From: Nelumbo lutea
Lineage: Eukaryota; Streptophyta; Magnoliopsida; Proteales; Nelumbonaceae
Length of the DNA: 64,000 nt
Assembly (NCBI GenBank): GCA_022828595.1
Contig: JAKGHH010000002.1
Coordinates: 64,452,383-64,516,382, forward strand
Reading direction: 5' to 3'
Below the pieces are notes generated by a model, which did no database searches, was not told where the DNA came from, and saw nothing but the letters and a program-made list of their open reading frames with translations. The position numbers and the translations under genes were made by a program. Shown here piece by piece: positions 9,219 through 19,878 of this stretch. The stretch's first letter is position 1. Each line of letters begins with the position of its first letter.

Positions 9219-11208
9219 ATGTCTAGCTTTGATAGCTCAGACGATTCTTCAAGTAGGACTGATGTAGGTTCTACAAACTGAGCCGTATCCCCCGACTACC
9301 TTAGTGATCCCGAGGTGGAACTTGAGGATGACTATGAACCCGTAGGCCGAGCCGCTTCGAGCAGTTTGGCGTCTACCTCTCACTGAGGTCAGATGCTAGA
9401 TAGGTTTGGTCCCTCAACCGTGACGCCCGAGGGGCTCCAATCTATACTCATGTCTTACAACCTGCCTAGGGGGTATACATATTTCATTCCCTCAGGTAGT
9501 TTTCCTTGGGAACACGGTCCTGACGAGATCGTGATTTTTTGAGAGCAGCTCACCACGGGGCTGCGACTGCCTTTCCACCCCCCTTTTAGTCGAAGTCATA
9601 AACCACTTTGGCGTTACCATTGGCCAGCTTCACCCGAACTCTATTCGGAACATAGCGGGGACAGTCTCCCTTTTCTGCGAGCAGAATTTTCCTTTAGACT
9701 TGGAGATATTCTCCTCCATCTTGATGCTTAAGAGACAAGCGGGTTCTCTTCCTGGGGGAAGACGGGCGTATTACCTTTGTCCTTTCCCGGGCTTTAAGCT
9801 TATGTACGATCTTCCTAATAAGGTCCCAGCATGGAAGCGGGACTACTTCGGCGTGCAAAGTGCGCAAGGATGGCCCTTTCAGACCGGGTGGGGTGAGGCC
9901 GCTCCTGATTCTGGTGTCACTCTCGACAAAGAGACGGTGAAGGGCCTCTGGCAATGGGCACGGCAAGGTTTAAAGTGTCATGAGTACTTGACGGAGGCCA
10001 AGCTTATTGCAGCTGACCTGAGTTCGGGTAGCTTTCTAGTTCTGCGATTTCTTGCTTGTTTTTTTCCTTCATTTTTTCTAATGTCGAACTCGTTTCTACA
10101 GTTGTGATGGATGCGGAGAGAACTCGTGGGGGGCGCCTATTCCAGGGCATGAAGAGGAGGAAGCGGGTCGCCAAGCAAACTCGTACCGAGCTGCCCCCGG
10201 ATGAGGAGCCTCAAGTTCCAAGCCACACGCCGGAGGATTTGTCGGAGGATCTGCCGAGGGAGCCCGAGGTGACTCCGCCGATGTATGAAACTACCGGGGT
10301 GCCTTATGCTAAGACCACTCATACAGGTTCTCTTGCATACTCCAGTGCTCCTGCTCACTCTGGGTTCGCTCATACACGAGCTGGGCCCTCGGGCTCGGGA
10401 GCTCAAGGGGAGTTCAGGAGCGTGTTGACGCCGAACTATGCTCTTCAGAAGAGTAGGGAGGCTACTTTCCCCGAGGAGATCGCGGCGTGGACCGATCTTC
10501 CTTTGAATCAGGTTGCCTGCCGCACTGTAACACACGCTATGGTGGTAAGTCAGATTTCGTATGCCTTCATTTTCTATCGCTTTTGCTGCTGTTGCTCACT
10601 TGTTTCTTTTGGTAGGTGAATTCTTCAATTCACGCCTTAGCGGCCCAAGTGGAGAGGAGCTCGCGACAGGCGCGAGCTGCTGAGGCTGCCGCCCATGCTA
10701 CTGAAGAGGTTTTCCGTGCCACTGAGGCGAATACCCGAGCCGCTGAGGCGGCCGCCTATGCTGCCGAAGAAGCTGCTCACGTTGCCATGGCCAGGCAGGC
10801 GATGTCTCAATGTGATGCCGAGGCCATGGGGGTAGTCATCAAACACATGGTGGATTTGAAGTTGGACTTGCAGCATCAAGTCGAATATCTTCAGGAGGAC
10901 ATCAGGGAAAGGCGTAGATTTTTTCCCAAGGCATTGAAGACGCCAAGAAGAAGGCTGTTGAAGACTATATTGCCTCTCCGCGTTTTGACGATCTGATGAT
11001 GGGTTCTTACAGAAGGGGGTTCAAGCTGAGCCGGTGAATGATTCGGAACACGTACCCCGACCTCGATGTTAGTGCCATATCCACTTCGTGTATAACTCAG
11101 GAGATGGCCAATGCTGCCGATGGCGAGCCAAACTCTGAAGGAGAGGCAGGGCCTTCGGGTGTTGTTGAAGTGCCTTCTGATAGCAAAGAAGTAGCTCCGG
11201 GCATGTAA
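9219..11208 (+). pseudogene. Antisense gene (aORF) with two introns, complete copy
   Basis: This gene runs opposite to gag-pol. From the ATG at 9219 it encodes an acidic Ser-rich N-terminus (MSSFDSSDDSSS), then PRGYTYFIPSGSFPWEHGPD, LHPNSIRNIAGTVSLF and GWPFQTGWGE blocks. These resemble the 'putative gypsy type transposon' family of unknown function. Two candidate introns, 10028-10101 (74 bp, phase 1) and 10545-10615 (71 bp, phase 0, donor GTAAGT), have GT-AG ends and pyrimidine-rich 3' sites; removing them joins frames that are otherwise closed by stops. The last exon encodes an Ala/Glu-rich coiled coil (AAEAAAHATEEV) and an acidic tail ending at the TAA 11206-11208. Three in-frame TGA stops (about 9279, 9385, 9537), a frameshift near 9590 and another near 10920 show the copy is dead. 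Spliced length would be about 600 residues. Its 3' end meets integrase tail to tail. Confidence 0.75.
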
Positions 11209-11469
11209 AGATAATCTTTTTTTTTTTTAAGTGCCTTCTGATGGCCAATGTACTCCTGTTTCTTGCAACGGAATAGATAAATCTTTTTGCCCGTGTTCCT
11301 TTTTCCCGAATTGATTCTTTGTCGAACTGATAATATGCCACTTTCTTGTCCGGGTTATTATACTTCCGCGACCTATTTTGCCACGAAGGCTTTTGCAGCG
11401 AACTGATTTTTTGTCAAGATGATAATATGCCTGACTTTTTTGCTTGTTTACGCCGAGGTTCCTCACGGT

Positions 11470-12473
11470 GTTCCACGCTCGAGGTACTAGTTTTCCTACC
11501 AAGGTTTCGAGCTCGTATGCCCCCTCGAGCGCTCTCCTTACTTTATAGGGCCCTTCCCAGTTTGGTCCAAGTTTGCCCACGCCGGGTTCGGGCACCATAA
11601 TCTTACGAAGGACCAGGTCGCCGACTCAGAAGCTTCGTTGCTTTACTCTAGCATTGTAATAGCGAGCTACCTACTGCTGGTAGGCCACTGTCCGGATGTG
11701 GGCGAGGTCCCTTACCTCGTTCAGTAGGTCAAGGTTGGTACGTAACTCATCTCCGTTTGTCCGATCATCGTATGTTTCTAGTCGCAATGTTGGTACTTCG
11801 ATTTCCGCCAGGATCACTGCTTCAGTGCCGTTGGTGAGGTTGAAGGGGGTTTCTCCCGTGGTAGTTTTTTTTGTAGTTCGGTGAGCCCACAAGACACTTG
11901 GTAGCTCTTCGGCCCACAGTCCCTTAGCACGATCCAGACGTGCTTTCAGTCCGCGCAGGATGGCTCTGTTCATTACTTTCGTCTGACCATTTGCCTGCGG
12001 GTGCACGACTGATGTGAAGTTTTGCCGAATCCCCATGTTCTGGCACCACTCTTGGAACTTGATATCCTCGAACTGGTTGCCGTTGTCAGAAATTAGTATC
12101 TGAGGTAACCCGAAATGACATATTATGTTCTTCCAAAAGAAGTTCTGTATGTTTCGGGCCGTAACAGTTGCTAGAGGTTCGACTTCTATCCACTTGTGAA
12201 GTAATCTACTGCAACAACTAGGAATTTTCTTCCACCTGTTGCTGGTAGGAATGGCCGCAGGAGGTCGATGCCCCATTGTGCAAAGGGCCACGGGCTGGCG
12301 AGGTATTTGAGGTCAATAGTAGGCTGATGGTGGATATTGGCGTGTTTCGAACACTTGTCGCATTTTCTGACGAGCTCGACAGCTTCTGCCTTCATCGTTG
12401 GCCAGTAGTATCCTTGTCGAAGTGCTTTTTGGGCGAGTGCTCTGCCCCCCAAGTGTCCGCCGCACAGGCCTAA
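11470..12473 (-). pseudogene. Integrase of the complete gypsy element
   Basis: Reading leftwards from about 12452, the zinc-binding N-terminus shows QGYYWPTMKAEAVELVRKCDKCSKHA. The core shows PQILISDNGNQFEDIKFQEWC and VVHPQANGQTKVMNRA, where the catalytic Asp is kept but the Glu-bearing block is altered. KGLWAEELPSVLWAHRTT follows. The C-terminal piece at 11598-11470 has MVPEPGVGKLGPNWEGPYKV. The two main parts are in different frames, with a shift around 12200. Integrase inserts the cDNA; this copy is disrupted. No chromodomain is visible, as expected for Tat. Confidence 0.85.
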
Positions 12474-12719
12474 TGAGTGTCGCGGAGTACGAACTCAGCT
12501 TCAGCAGGTCGCAGGCAACACAAGTAGGGGAGCGTGTAGGACCGTCGGTATAACCGTTCGTCTATTATGACGTATTTGGCTGCTAGGCGCTGCACCCTCT
12601 TGGCCGCATTGCGTTCTGCAGGGAGGGTTCCGTTTATTAGGAAGCTTGCGAGTGGGTCGATCTAGCTCGGCTCTGCTTCGAGGAGGGGAGCGGCCTCCTC
12701 TGCCCCGGAGAACACAAGG

Positions 12720-13079
12720 CCGAGGTAAATCCTCTATGTACACGGTTCTCATGTTGCTGTGACTTGTGCTGGCTAACCGGGATAGAGCGTTGGCCTCAGT
12801 GTTCTCTGACCTCGGGATTTGCCTGATGAAGTGTGACTGGAAGTTGAGCAGAGTCTCTTTTACTTTCGCCAAATATGCGAGCTGGGAATTGCTGTAGATG
12901 ACCAAGTGCTTTGCTTTTACCTTTCGCGCTAGGTTCAGCCCGGCTATCAGTGCTTCGTACTCTGCCTCGTTTTTGGATGCCGCAAACGCAAAGCGTAGTG
13001 CGTATTCTAATTTTGTGCCTCCCGGGCCCCATAAGACTATTCCAACCCCGCTGCCTTGCTGGTTCGAGGAACCATCCAC
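12720..13079 (-). pseudogene. Archaeal-type RNase H (aRH) of the complete gypsy element
   Basis: From 13079 leftwards the sequence reads MDGSSNQQGSGVGIVLWGP, the Asp-Gly-Ser start of an RNase HI fold. NEAEYEALIAGLNLA carries the catalytic Glu, IYSNSQL stands where an Asp-Ser is usual, and QIPRSENTEANALSRLAS ends it. An extra RNase H between RT-RH and integrase is typical of the Tat lineage. The change of the usual second Asp to Asn in SNSQ probably abolishes catalysis. The frame continues to 12501 without the domain. Confidence 0.85.
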
Positions 13080-13103
13080 GTGAAAGATCCAGGGCTCCTC
13101 ATC

Positions 13104-13694
13104 TCAGTTTGCGTTTCGCCTGACCAGGTGAGATGCCACACTGGCTGATACTTCACGGGGTTCAGACTCTATTGGCTCGGGAGCTCCAGGTTCGCCCGAA
13201 CTGGGGACCTCGCGCTCAACCTGTAGGGCTTCGTGGCTGAAAGTGCACTCGGTGATAAAATCTGCCAAAGCTTGGGCCTTAATTGCGGTCCGTGGTTTGT
13301 ACTGGAAATCGTACTCGCTGAGTTCGATGGCCCACTTCGTCAGCCTACCGAAGACCTCGGGCTTCAAAAAGACTTGTCTTAGGGGTTCGTCGGTTAAGAT
13401 GACGATGGTGTGAGCTTGGAAGTACGGACGGAGTTTCCGAGCTGATATCACTAGTGCGTAGGCAATTTTTTCTATCTGCGGGTACCTTGTTTCTGCTCCC
13501 TGTAGAATTTTACTAACATAATAGACGGGTCGTTGGACCCGATCTACTTGTTTTACTAATACCGAACTGACCACTTCGTTGCTCGCCGAGAGTACAGTTC
13601 TAAGACCGCGCCCTCCTCGGGTCTGGCTAAGGTTGGTACGATGGCAAGGTAAGTCTTTAGCTCGTCGAACGCGAGCTGGAAATCTCGGGTCCAT
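13104..13694 (-). pseudogene. RT-linked RNase H of the complete gypsy element
   Basis: The - strand reads QRPVYYVSKILQGAETRYPQ, then TIVILTDEPLRQVFLKPEVF, KWAIELSEYDFQYKPRTAIK and AQALADFITEC. These are the conserved blocks of gypsy RNase H. The start overlaps the RT reading in another frame, showing a frameshift around 13600. It would degrade the RNA strand of the hybrid during reverse transcription. Confidence 0.85.
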
Positions 13695-14602
13695 TCGAAC
13701 CCTTTGCCTTTGATTGCCTTGAAGAAAGGTAGGCAGCGGTCTGCTGACTTCGACATGAAGCGGCTCAGAGCGGCTATGCGGCCGTTTTGCCTTTGAACTT
13801 CTTTTACTTTCCGAGGTCGTCTTATGTCAAGGATGACCTTTATTTTGTCCAGGTTGGCCTCAATATCGCGCCGGTTGACAATGTACCCTAGAAACTTACC
13901 CGAGGTGACACCGAAGACACACTTGTTTGGGTTTAGTCTCATGTTATATTGACGCAAAATTTGGAAGACAGAATCCAAGTCTTTTATTAATTCTCGCAAA
14001 AACTGTGTTTTGACGACCATGTCATCTATATAACATTCGATTTTCGTGCCAATTACAGGCCGAAAAAGTTTATTTACAAGTCTTTAAAAGGTCGCACCAG
14101 CATTCTTTAGCCCGAAGGGCATGACCTTGTAACAGTACAGGCCAAACTCGGTAATGAAGCTGGTTTTTTCTTGGTCGTACTGGTCCATCTTAATCTGGTT
14201 GTAGCCTGAGTAGGCGTCCAGGAAGCTTAGCAGCTCGTGACCCGAGGTCGCATCCACCAGGTGGTCAATTCGGTGAAGGGGGAAGCAGTCTTTTGGGCAA
14301 GATCGGTTCAGGTCGGTGTAGTTGACGCACATACTTCACTTGCCGTTGGCTTTTTTCACTAGCACTGGGTTGGCTACCCAGCTCAGGTAATAAACTTCCC
14401 TTATGAAGTCTGCTGCAAGGAGCTTTTTGACTTCTTCATCGACTGCCCTCCAGTGCTCCGGGGCTAAGTTGTGTTTCTTCTGTCTAATGGGTTTGACTAC
14501 AGGGTCAGTGTTAAGCTTGTGAGTTATAAAGCCAGGGTCAATACCGGGCATATCTGCCACGGACCATGCAAAAATATCTAAATTTTGGAGTAAGAAACTC
14601 AC
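13556..14602 (-). pseudogene. Reverse transcriptase of the complete gypsy element
   Basis: From 14602 leftwards the frame carries the linker ending NLAPEHWRAVDEEVKKLL. CVNYTDLNRSCPKDCFPLHR and SFLDAYSGYNQIKMD contain the first catalytic Asp. LYCYKVMPFGLKNAGATF follows, and an intact YIDD box lies at 14021-14032. Downstream are NPNKCVFGVTSGKFLGYIVN and the connection domain FEWTRDFQLAFDELKTYL. A stop between 14084 and 14060 (Phe-stop-Arg where Phe-Gln-Arg is usual) and other breaks interrupt it, although the catalytic residues remain. Confidence 0.88.
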
Positions 14603-14641
14603 CAGTTCAGTTCACAAAGGCTCATTGACGGAGGCACCGAT

Positions 14642-15928
14642 CTATAGTGTTCGCGATGGATCTGTAGCCGAGGCCGGGACTGCAACTGTTTCCTCAGTGG
14701 GCGAAGCTCGCTCCTTGCACTGCTCCGCAGGTCGCTCTAGTTCGAGATCGTCGACTGCCTTGGTTTTTCCCTTCAGGGCGGCAACATAGCATTTGCGGGA
14801 CTCAAGTTGGTCGCTCCGCGCTACCCCCACACCGAAGTCCGTGGGGAACTTCATTGCCAGATAATAGGTGGAGACCACTGCACGCAGAATATGCGTAATT
14901 GGTCGCCCTATTATGGCGTTGTATGGGGAGGGGGTCGCGACCACCAGGAAATCGTGGTTGAGTCTTACCGCGCACGGCCATGTGCCGACTTCCACAGGTA
15001 CTGTTATTTTTCCCAAGGGCCTGACTTCCTCTCCGCTGAAGCCTACCAGAGGAGTGTGAGCGAGTTTCAAATCGCTTTTCTGCAACTGCAATTGGTCGAA
15101 TGCCGATTTGAATAGTATGTCCACCAAACTACCTGAGTCTACCAGTACACGCCGAACTTCGAAGTCGCTGATCCTTAGCTTTATGACGAGCGCGTCGCCG
15201 TGGAAGTAGTGAACACCTCGCGCGTCGTCGTCTGTAAAAAAGATCGGTTCTTCCTTCTTCGGCCTCTTGGGAGGGTTCTGCTCCTCTCGGGCTGCTTCGC
15301 GAACTGACATCCTTGCTGCCGACGAAGTGCATCCTGCCACCACCGAACCGCCCACTATCACGTGGATAGTTCCCCGGACTGGCCTTTCTTCTGGGGGAGG
15401 TCGCTGCAAGGCTTCGGCCAGTCTGTTGCTCGGCTTGGGGACATCCTTCCCGTGTTCCCCTTGTCGACCTGCTTTATTACTATTGTCACAATGTTCAAAA
15501 TTTCTTAAGTACCCATGACGGATGAGTCCTTCTATCTTGTCGCGGAGATTATTACATTGCTCGGTGTTATGACCGTGATCTTTATGACAACTACAATATA
15601 AATTTTTGTTCCTCTCGTTGGGGTTGCTCTTCAGGTGAGGTGGCCACTTTACGTAAGGGGCGTCCTTGATCATCATCAGGATCTCGGTTCTCCTTGTGTT
15701 CAATGGCGTGTAATCCGTCCGAACTACTAAGGGAGCTCGGGACGGTTGGCTTGGCTTCGCCTCTCGGTTCTGGCCTCTTCTGTCGTCGGGGTTGGAGGGC
15801 TGCTCGCCTACTCTTTTTCTTTTTTCAACCCCGCCTTCGTTTCTCTGGTTTATCTCTTCCTCTGTTCTCATAAACTTGTCTGCGAGCTTGAGGAAGTCGG
15901 CCACGGTTACTGGCTGGCTGGCCACCAT
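14642..15928 (-). pseudogene. Gag C-terminus and protease of the complete gypsy element
   Basis: This is the longest open frame of the element (428 codons). Residues 112-125 form the Tat-type knuckle CSCHKDHGHNTEQC (about 15554-15595). Residues 261-273 carry the protease active site VLVDSGSLVDILF, with DSG near 15131-15139. ATPSPYNAIIGRP and STYYLAMKFPTDFG complete the protease. Gag and protease are fused in one frame without a shift. The upstream part of gag is in other frames (to 17204). The domain itself looks intact, but the polyprotein context is broken. Confidence 0.85.
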
Positions 15929-15940
15929 GTGCCATTTGAA

Positions 15941-17204
15941 CTATTTGTGCGTCACCCCTCTTTTGGCCGCGGTGAGCTGTACCGCGGGGTCTAACCGAGG
16001 GATTTGCAAACATACTTCATTGAACCGTTTGATGTAGCTCCGAATGGGTTCTCCCTCTCTTTGGATTACCCCGAAGATACTTTCCTCGGTTCTGGGACAC
16101 CTTTTGTTGGTAACAAAGTGCGCAGTGAAGATCTGCACGAACTGGGGCTAGCTTCTTATTGACCCAGAAGCTAGGTTCCGGTACCAGGTGCGGACCACCC
16201 CTCTGAAGGTGGTGGTGAAGGCCACGCACATGCACGTTTCGCTTGCCCTAGCGAGGTGCATTTGCGATTAAACGCGTTGATGTGGTCGTTGGGGTCAAAG
16301 GACCCATCATACTTGTCCAAAGAAGGGAGTTTGAAATCTCTAGGCAAGGGGACTGCCAAAAGTTCTGCTGAAAGGGGGGAAGGAACTGAGAGATTGGGGA
16401 CAGTTTTTACCTCGCCCGAGCTCGTTTCTTCCTTGCCTCTGAGCTCGGGTAGCACGCGGGTAGCAGTTCGGCGACTTCACCGGCGCCTTCTTGAGTGGGC
16501 CTGGTGCTGGCGCTGCTTGCCTTCGTGTTTCCGAGCTCGATGGGCCCAGAATGCCGGCCTGCTGCTAAGGCGCTGAAGCGGTTCTCCGTGAGTGGGAACT
16601 CGGGCTTGGAGGGCCGAGGTGACTTTATTGGCGAGGTTCTTGACCCACCCGCGGGATGCGAGGCGGGGGTGATCTTTCTTTGCTTTCGGCCTGGGGATGA
16701 GGCCTGACTATTAGGGGGGTTCCGTGGTCGGGAAGCCTCTCCTTGGTGAGGTCGTCCACTTTGAGGGAAGGCCTTGACCGGCTTCGAAACGGGGTGTCGG
16801 GGTGAAAGCAGTGGTTGGTTCAAGGGTAGCTGAGGGAACCGTTGTTGATAATGGTGTTGGGAGAGGTGGTGCAACACCTGGTGTTGCTGGAGTTAGTTCT
16901 ATTGGAATTGCTACATTTGGGCCTGCATTGCCCGCATGCATTGCATGAGGTCATCTAGCTGGTTTTGGCGGGCTGCCAGTGGGACAACAGTTGGTTCCAC
17001 GAAGTTCGTTTCGATGGGGGGTGGAAGGGGAATGTTCAGCGAGGGAGTGTTCAGAGGTGCCACCGCCTGTGGCACATTCAAACTTGGGATCCCATCCACT
17101 GAAAGGGGGATGGTGAACTGCCCAATGCACACCGCCAGAACATGAAGTTGTTCTCCGGTAGTGGCTGTTTCGGTTCCACGTCCGACACTGCTGGAGGAGG
17201 CCAT
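15941..17204 (-). pseudogene. Gag N-terminal and central region of the complete gypsy element
   Basis: The putative start is MASSSSVGRG at 17204, about 80 bp inside the primer-binding site. A Pro-rich region follows. Around 16171-16455 the retrotransposon gag core appears (LPRDFKLPSLDKYDGSFDPN, DHINAFNRKCTSLGQAKRA). EEESIFGVIQREGEPIRSYI-like sequence follows at 15941-16138, then a stop before the frame at 15928. Several frameshifts separate the pieces. Gag would form the virus-like particle. Confidence 0.75.
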
Positions 17205-17283
17205 TTCGATGTTGGAGTGGGTGTTGGAGTTTTTGAAAGAAGGGTAGGTAAAAGAGATTTAGAGGGAGGCTTTTGGAAGCGTT

Positions 17284-17301
17284 CCCACAGACGGCACCAA
17301 T
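17284..17301 (-). other. Primer-binding site of the complete gypsy element
   Basis: Directly inside the 5' LTR the - strand reads ATTGGTGCCGTCTGTGGG. The TGGYGCCGT core resembles the tRNA-Asp-type primer site common in plant gypsy elements. The tRNA assignment is inference; the position is as expected. Confidence 0.6.
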
Positions 17302-18178
17302 TGATGGAGCGCGATCCGGCCGGTCTTAGCTGTCAACAAACTCGCCTCTGAGCTAGAGCGTCGGGGAGCCTGAAACGGTAAAGATGAGGGAACTCCGGGG
17401 GGAACCCGGTGTGATAATTCCGAAGCTCAAGTCAGTAATCTCTCAAAGGCAAAGTGTAGACCAGATAGCGCAAAGTTCACATACCTTGTTTGTTGGGGGC
17501 AGGGGCTCTTATAATCACCTCACGCACTCGCTCCGAGGCCCTTGTCACGTTGGGTATGATTACCTTTACGTCTGTCAATTTGGTCATCGTCCTTTCTGCT
17601 AGGACAGAACCGTCACTGCATAACCATCTCTCTAACTAGAGATGGCAATGTCAGGTGGCGGTGGCAGGTGGCCGTTTAGAGTGCGGCCGTCAAGCGTCAG
17701 ATCCCAAGTCAGTCAGGTGCGGCGCCCTCGGGAACGGACTTCCTCAGTGTCAGGCATAGTATGGTTTGTTTGGTTTTGGTGCCCTGAAGGTGATGTGGAG
17801 TGGTGAGCGAGGCAAAGTCTTGAGTTCGGAGGTATGTATAGGGCAGGTCAGTTCGGCGAGGGGTATCCCGAGCTGTTACAAGGCAAGCAAGTTCGACGAG
17901 GTGTATCCCGAGTTGTTACAAGGTCAGTTCAGTGAGGTATGTCCCGAACTGTTGCAAGGCAGGTTAGTTCGGCGAGGTATGTCCCGAACTATTGCAAGGC
18001 AGGCCAATTTGGATTATTTTCCGGTTTGGGGCCAAAGGTGAGTTCGGGCCCCTAGTAGGGAGTTCGGTCTGTTGGTTTCTCCCCTTGGTGCAAACGCCTT
18101 AAGCTTGCTTTTGTGCCGAACTGTTGCTTTTGCCACGTGTTGCATAATTGTGAGATCGGGTCAAATCTTCCTTCATCA
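17302..18178 (-). repeat. 5' LTR of the complete gypsy element (877 bp)
   Basis: It has the same ends as 7676-8512 but is 40 bp longer, because the internal array of about 40-bp units (17840-18010) has about four copies instead of three. Scattered substitutions elsewhere indicate that insertion is not recent. The 5' LTR should carry the promoter for the sense transcript, read leftwards. Confidence 0.92.
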
Positions 18179-18183
18179 GTACT
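18179..18183. repeat. Target-site duplication, right copy (GTACT)
   Basis: Exact match to 7671-7675, immediately after the right LTR. Confidence 0.9.
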
Positions 18184-18389
18184 TATTGGGATGGAGACTA
18201 TTCAACATCAATAATTGTCTTGTCATCAGCCTCTAAAATGAGCTTATGGACTCCCCATGACAGACTCTCTAATTTCTAAACCTTATATTTGCACTCTTTC
18301 CAAAATTAAGCCTTAGTAAAAACACAATATTTAAAGCATCTTTACTTGTACATAAAATACAAATTTAAGTATATATAAATTGGATGGGG
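18184..18389. other. Insertion target, no gene seen
   Basis: This is the right flank of the gypsy insertion and would be continuous with the sequence ending at 7670. No coding or structural signal is evident. Confidence 0.4.
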
Positions 18390-19072
18390 TAGGGGTGTCA
18401 ATAGATCGGGTTTGGGTTGTACCCCATCTGAATCAAAATCAATTTGAACCAATGGTAGAGCTAGGATTTTTTTTTTTTCATTCTTCTTGAGGGAGGCCAA
18501 AAACAAGTAAAAATTGATAACTTTCCAAAATATAGGTAAGACTTAAATGGGTGTTGCAGGGTTTCAAGGCATGGGTGGCCGCCACCCCTTGCTCCACCAC
18601 TAATTTGAATGGGTTGGATGGACCAATAAGACATATAAGACATATTAAATTAGACCATTGTAGACTTAATGGTCCAAAGTATCAATTGGATTGGATTGAA
18701 CCTGTTCCACGGTTCCACCTGCAATGAATTAATATTGGACTAGATAATGTTGAACCAATATTTGGTCCATTAACAAAAGACTGGAGTATGAATGTCAATG
18801 AAACAAGTTTAGGTTGGACACAATCTAATTTATAATCAATTTGAACAGATACGGTGCGAACATTGACTTAATTAATCAAAATAATCTAAAATATTCATCG
18901 AATTGGATTGGACCTAGTCCATTTGTATAATGGACTCATATTAAACCGGGTCTGGTTGACTTCGTACATGGGTTTATCCGAATCCAAACCGATCATAAAC
19001 GGATCAAATCTGGATCACCCTTAACTGGATCAGATTCGAATTCATATGAAACGGATAGACTTTGCAGCCCTA
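18390..19072. repeat. Dispersed TAGGGGTGTCAA repeat, interrupted by a MITE
   Basis: The stretch starts TAGGGGTGTCAA and ends TTTGCAGCCCTA, whose reverse complement begins TAGGGCTGCAAA. This gives weak inverted ends. The interior is a degenerate run of TTGGATTGGACC-like and ATCCGAATCC-like words. Related runs with a GGGGTGTCAATTGG start occur at 42067-42203 and 46187-46580. Such TAGGG-ended repeats are reminiscent of non-autonomous hAT elements; the family assignment is inference. Confidence 0.4.
18451..18603. mobile_element. 153-bp MITE (hAT-like) in the TAGGGGTGTCAA repeat
   Basis: The left end AATGGTAGAGCTAGG and the reverse complement of the right end, TTAGTGGTGGAGCAAGG, are inverted repeats. 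Flanks TTTGAACC (18443-18450) and TTTGAATG (18604-18611) match at six of eight bases, consistent with an 8-bp target duplication. It is too short to code. It closely resembles the common plant MITE type with GTGGCGGAGC-like ends. Confidence 0.6.
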
Positions 19073-19230
19073 GATTTAAAAAAAAAAAAATAGACATTCC
19101 AAAATATCGATAGAACGTGGCTTGTCCGGTTCAACTAATACGACAAATCTATAAATTGGAATCGAAAAATCCATTCTTCCAACCAAACAACCCGCTCTTA
19201 ACATCACCTAGAACAAGGGGAGTAGAGACG

Positions 19231-19240
19231 CACGTGCATG
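19231..19240. promoter_or_regulatory. G-box overlapping an RY-like element
   Basis: CACGTGCATG contains the G-box CACGTG overlapping TGCATG, the RY core on the other strand. In seed genes RY sites are bound by B3 factors (ABI3/FUS3) and G-boxes by bZIPs. It lies about 210 bp before the candidate first exon of the ABI5-like gene. Confidence 0.4.
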
Positions 19241-19332
19241 AGGATTGGTCGATTGGACATTGAGGTTGAGGACTTCGAAAGGAGAGGCAACACGCGTAGG
19301 TGGGAAAATCCGGGAAAGAGGCGTCTGCGTAG

Positions 19333-19353
19333 GACACGTGTCGGACACGTGTC
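19333..19353. promoter_or_regulatory. Doubled ABRE/G-box palindrome
   Basis: GACACGTGTC occurs twice (19333-19342 and 19344-19353), separated by one base. Each copy is a perfect palindrome and contains an ACGTGTC ABRE on both strands. ABREs are bound by group A bZIPs such as ABI5, so autoregulation is possible. The site is about 100 bp upstream of the candidate first exon at 19440. Confidence 0.6.
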
Positions 19354-19439
19354 AACCTAAGATCGTCGAACCTGCCTTTTGTAATAAACAGCGGAATCGA
19401 TACACTGCATAAAATCCAGCTAAATTAATCCGCCACCGT

Positions 19440-19878
19440 GGCTCGGTGGCTGGGGAGGAACCGGAGGATAACTCCGCAAGAAATAAGCCCGGGAAGAACC
19501 GACTCTGTCTCGGACTCTCAGTGAAGCAGAAGCTATCTCTTTCTTCTTTTTCTTCTCTCAGAGCTTTCGCCACTGAGAACTACAGAAAAGTCGAGCTTTG
19601 GAAAACAATAGAAAGTCTCTCTCTCTCTCTCTCTCTCTCTCGATCTCGATCTCTGTGGTTTTCTTTTTGCAGCTTTAGAATGCCTGTTTTAATGGCGGCC
19701 ACATAAGATGGATGATTTTTTAGTGCAGTGGATCGGTTGGAGGGACTCCCGAGGGTGCCTGAGATAGGGAGCTGCGGTTCAGCATTTTCGCAGATCACTT
19801 GTCGAGCTCTGTTCTGTTTTCTCAAGCTTTTCTTCTTGCCTCGATCATTACTTTTCCTGTGAAGAGGAGGACAATCAG
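19440..19878 (+). other. Candidate non-coding first exon (5' UTR) of the ABI5-like gene
   Basis: The stretch is CT-rich with a (CT)n run at about 19616-19641 and has no long plausible reading frame. It ends ACAATCAG followed by GTAATT (19879), a good splice donor. A good acceptor, TTTTCTCTTCAG, lies at 22008-22019, 116 bases before the ABI5-like ATG. 5' UTR introns are common in AREB/ABF genes (family knowledge). An alternative is a separate transcript, or that transcription starts near the TATAAATA at 21959. Confidence 0.4.

Larger units (their letters stand above)
7676..18178 (-). mobile_element. Complete Tat-type Ty3/gypsy retrotransposon, minus strand
   Basis: Two LTRs (7676-8512 and 17302-18178) share TGATGGAG...CTTCATCA ends and are flanked by the 5-bp duplication GTACT. 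The element reads leftwards: primer-binding site next to 17301, gag, protease, RT, RNase H, aRH and integrase down to about 11470. An antisense gene (9219-11208, + strand) and a polypurine tract next to 8513 follow. The aRH domain and antisense gene place it in the Tat lineage. All protein domains contain stops or frameshifts, so it is not autonomous now. The 10.5-kb length is normal for this lineage. Confidence 0.93.

Noticed and set aside
19446..19825. Short frames upstream of the ABI5-like gene
   Set aside because: They depend on the (CT)n run and have no similarity; the region is better read as 5' UTR.
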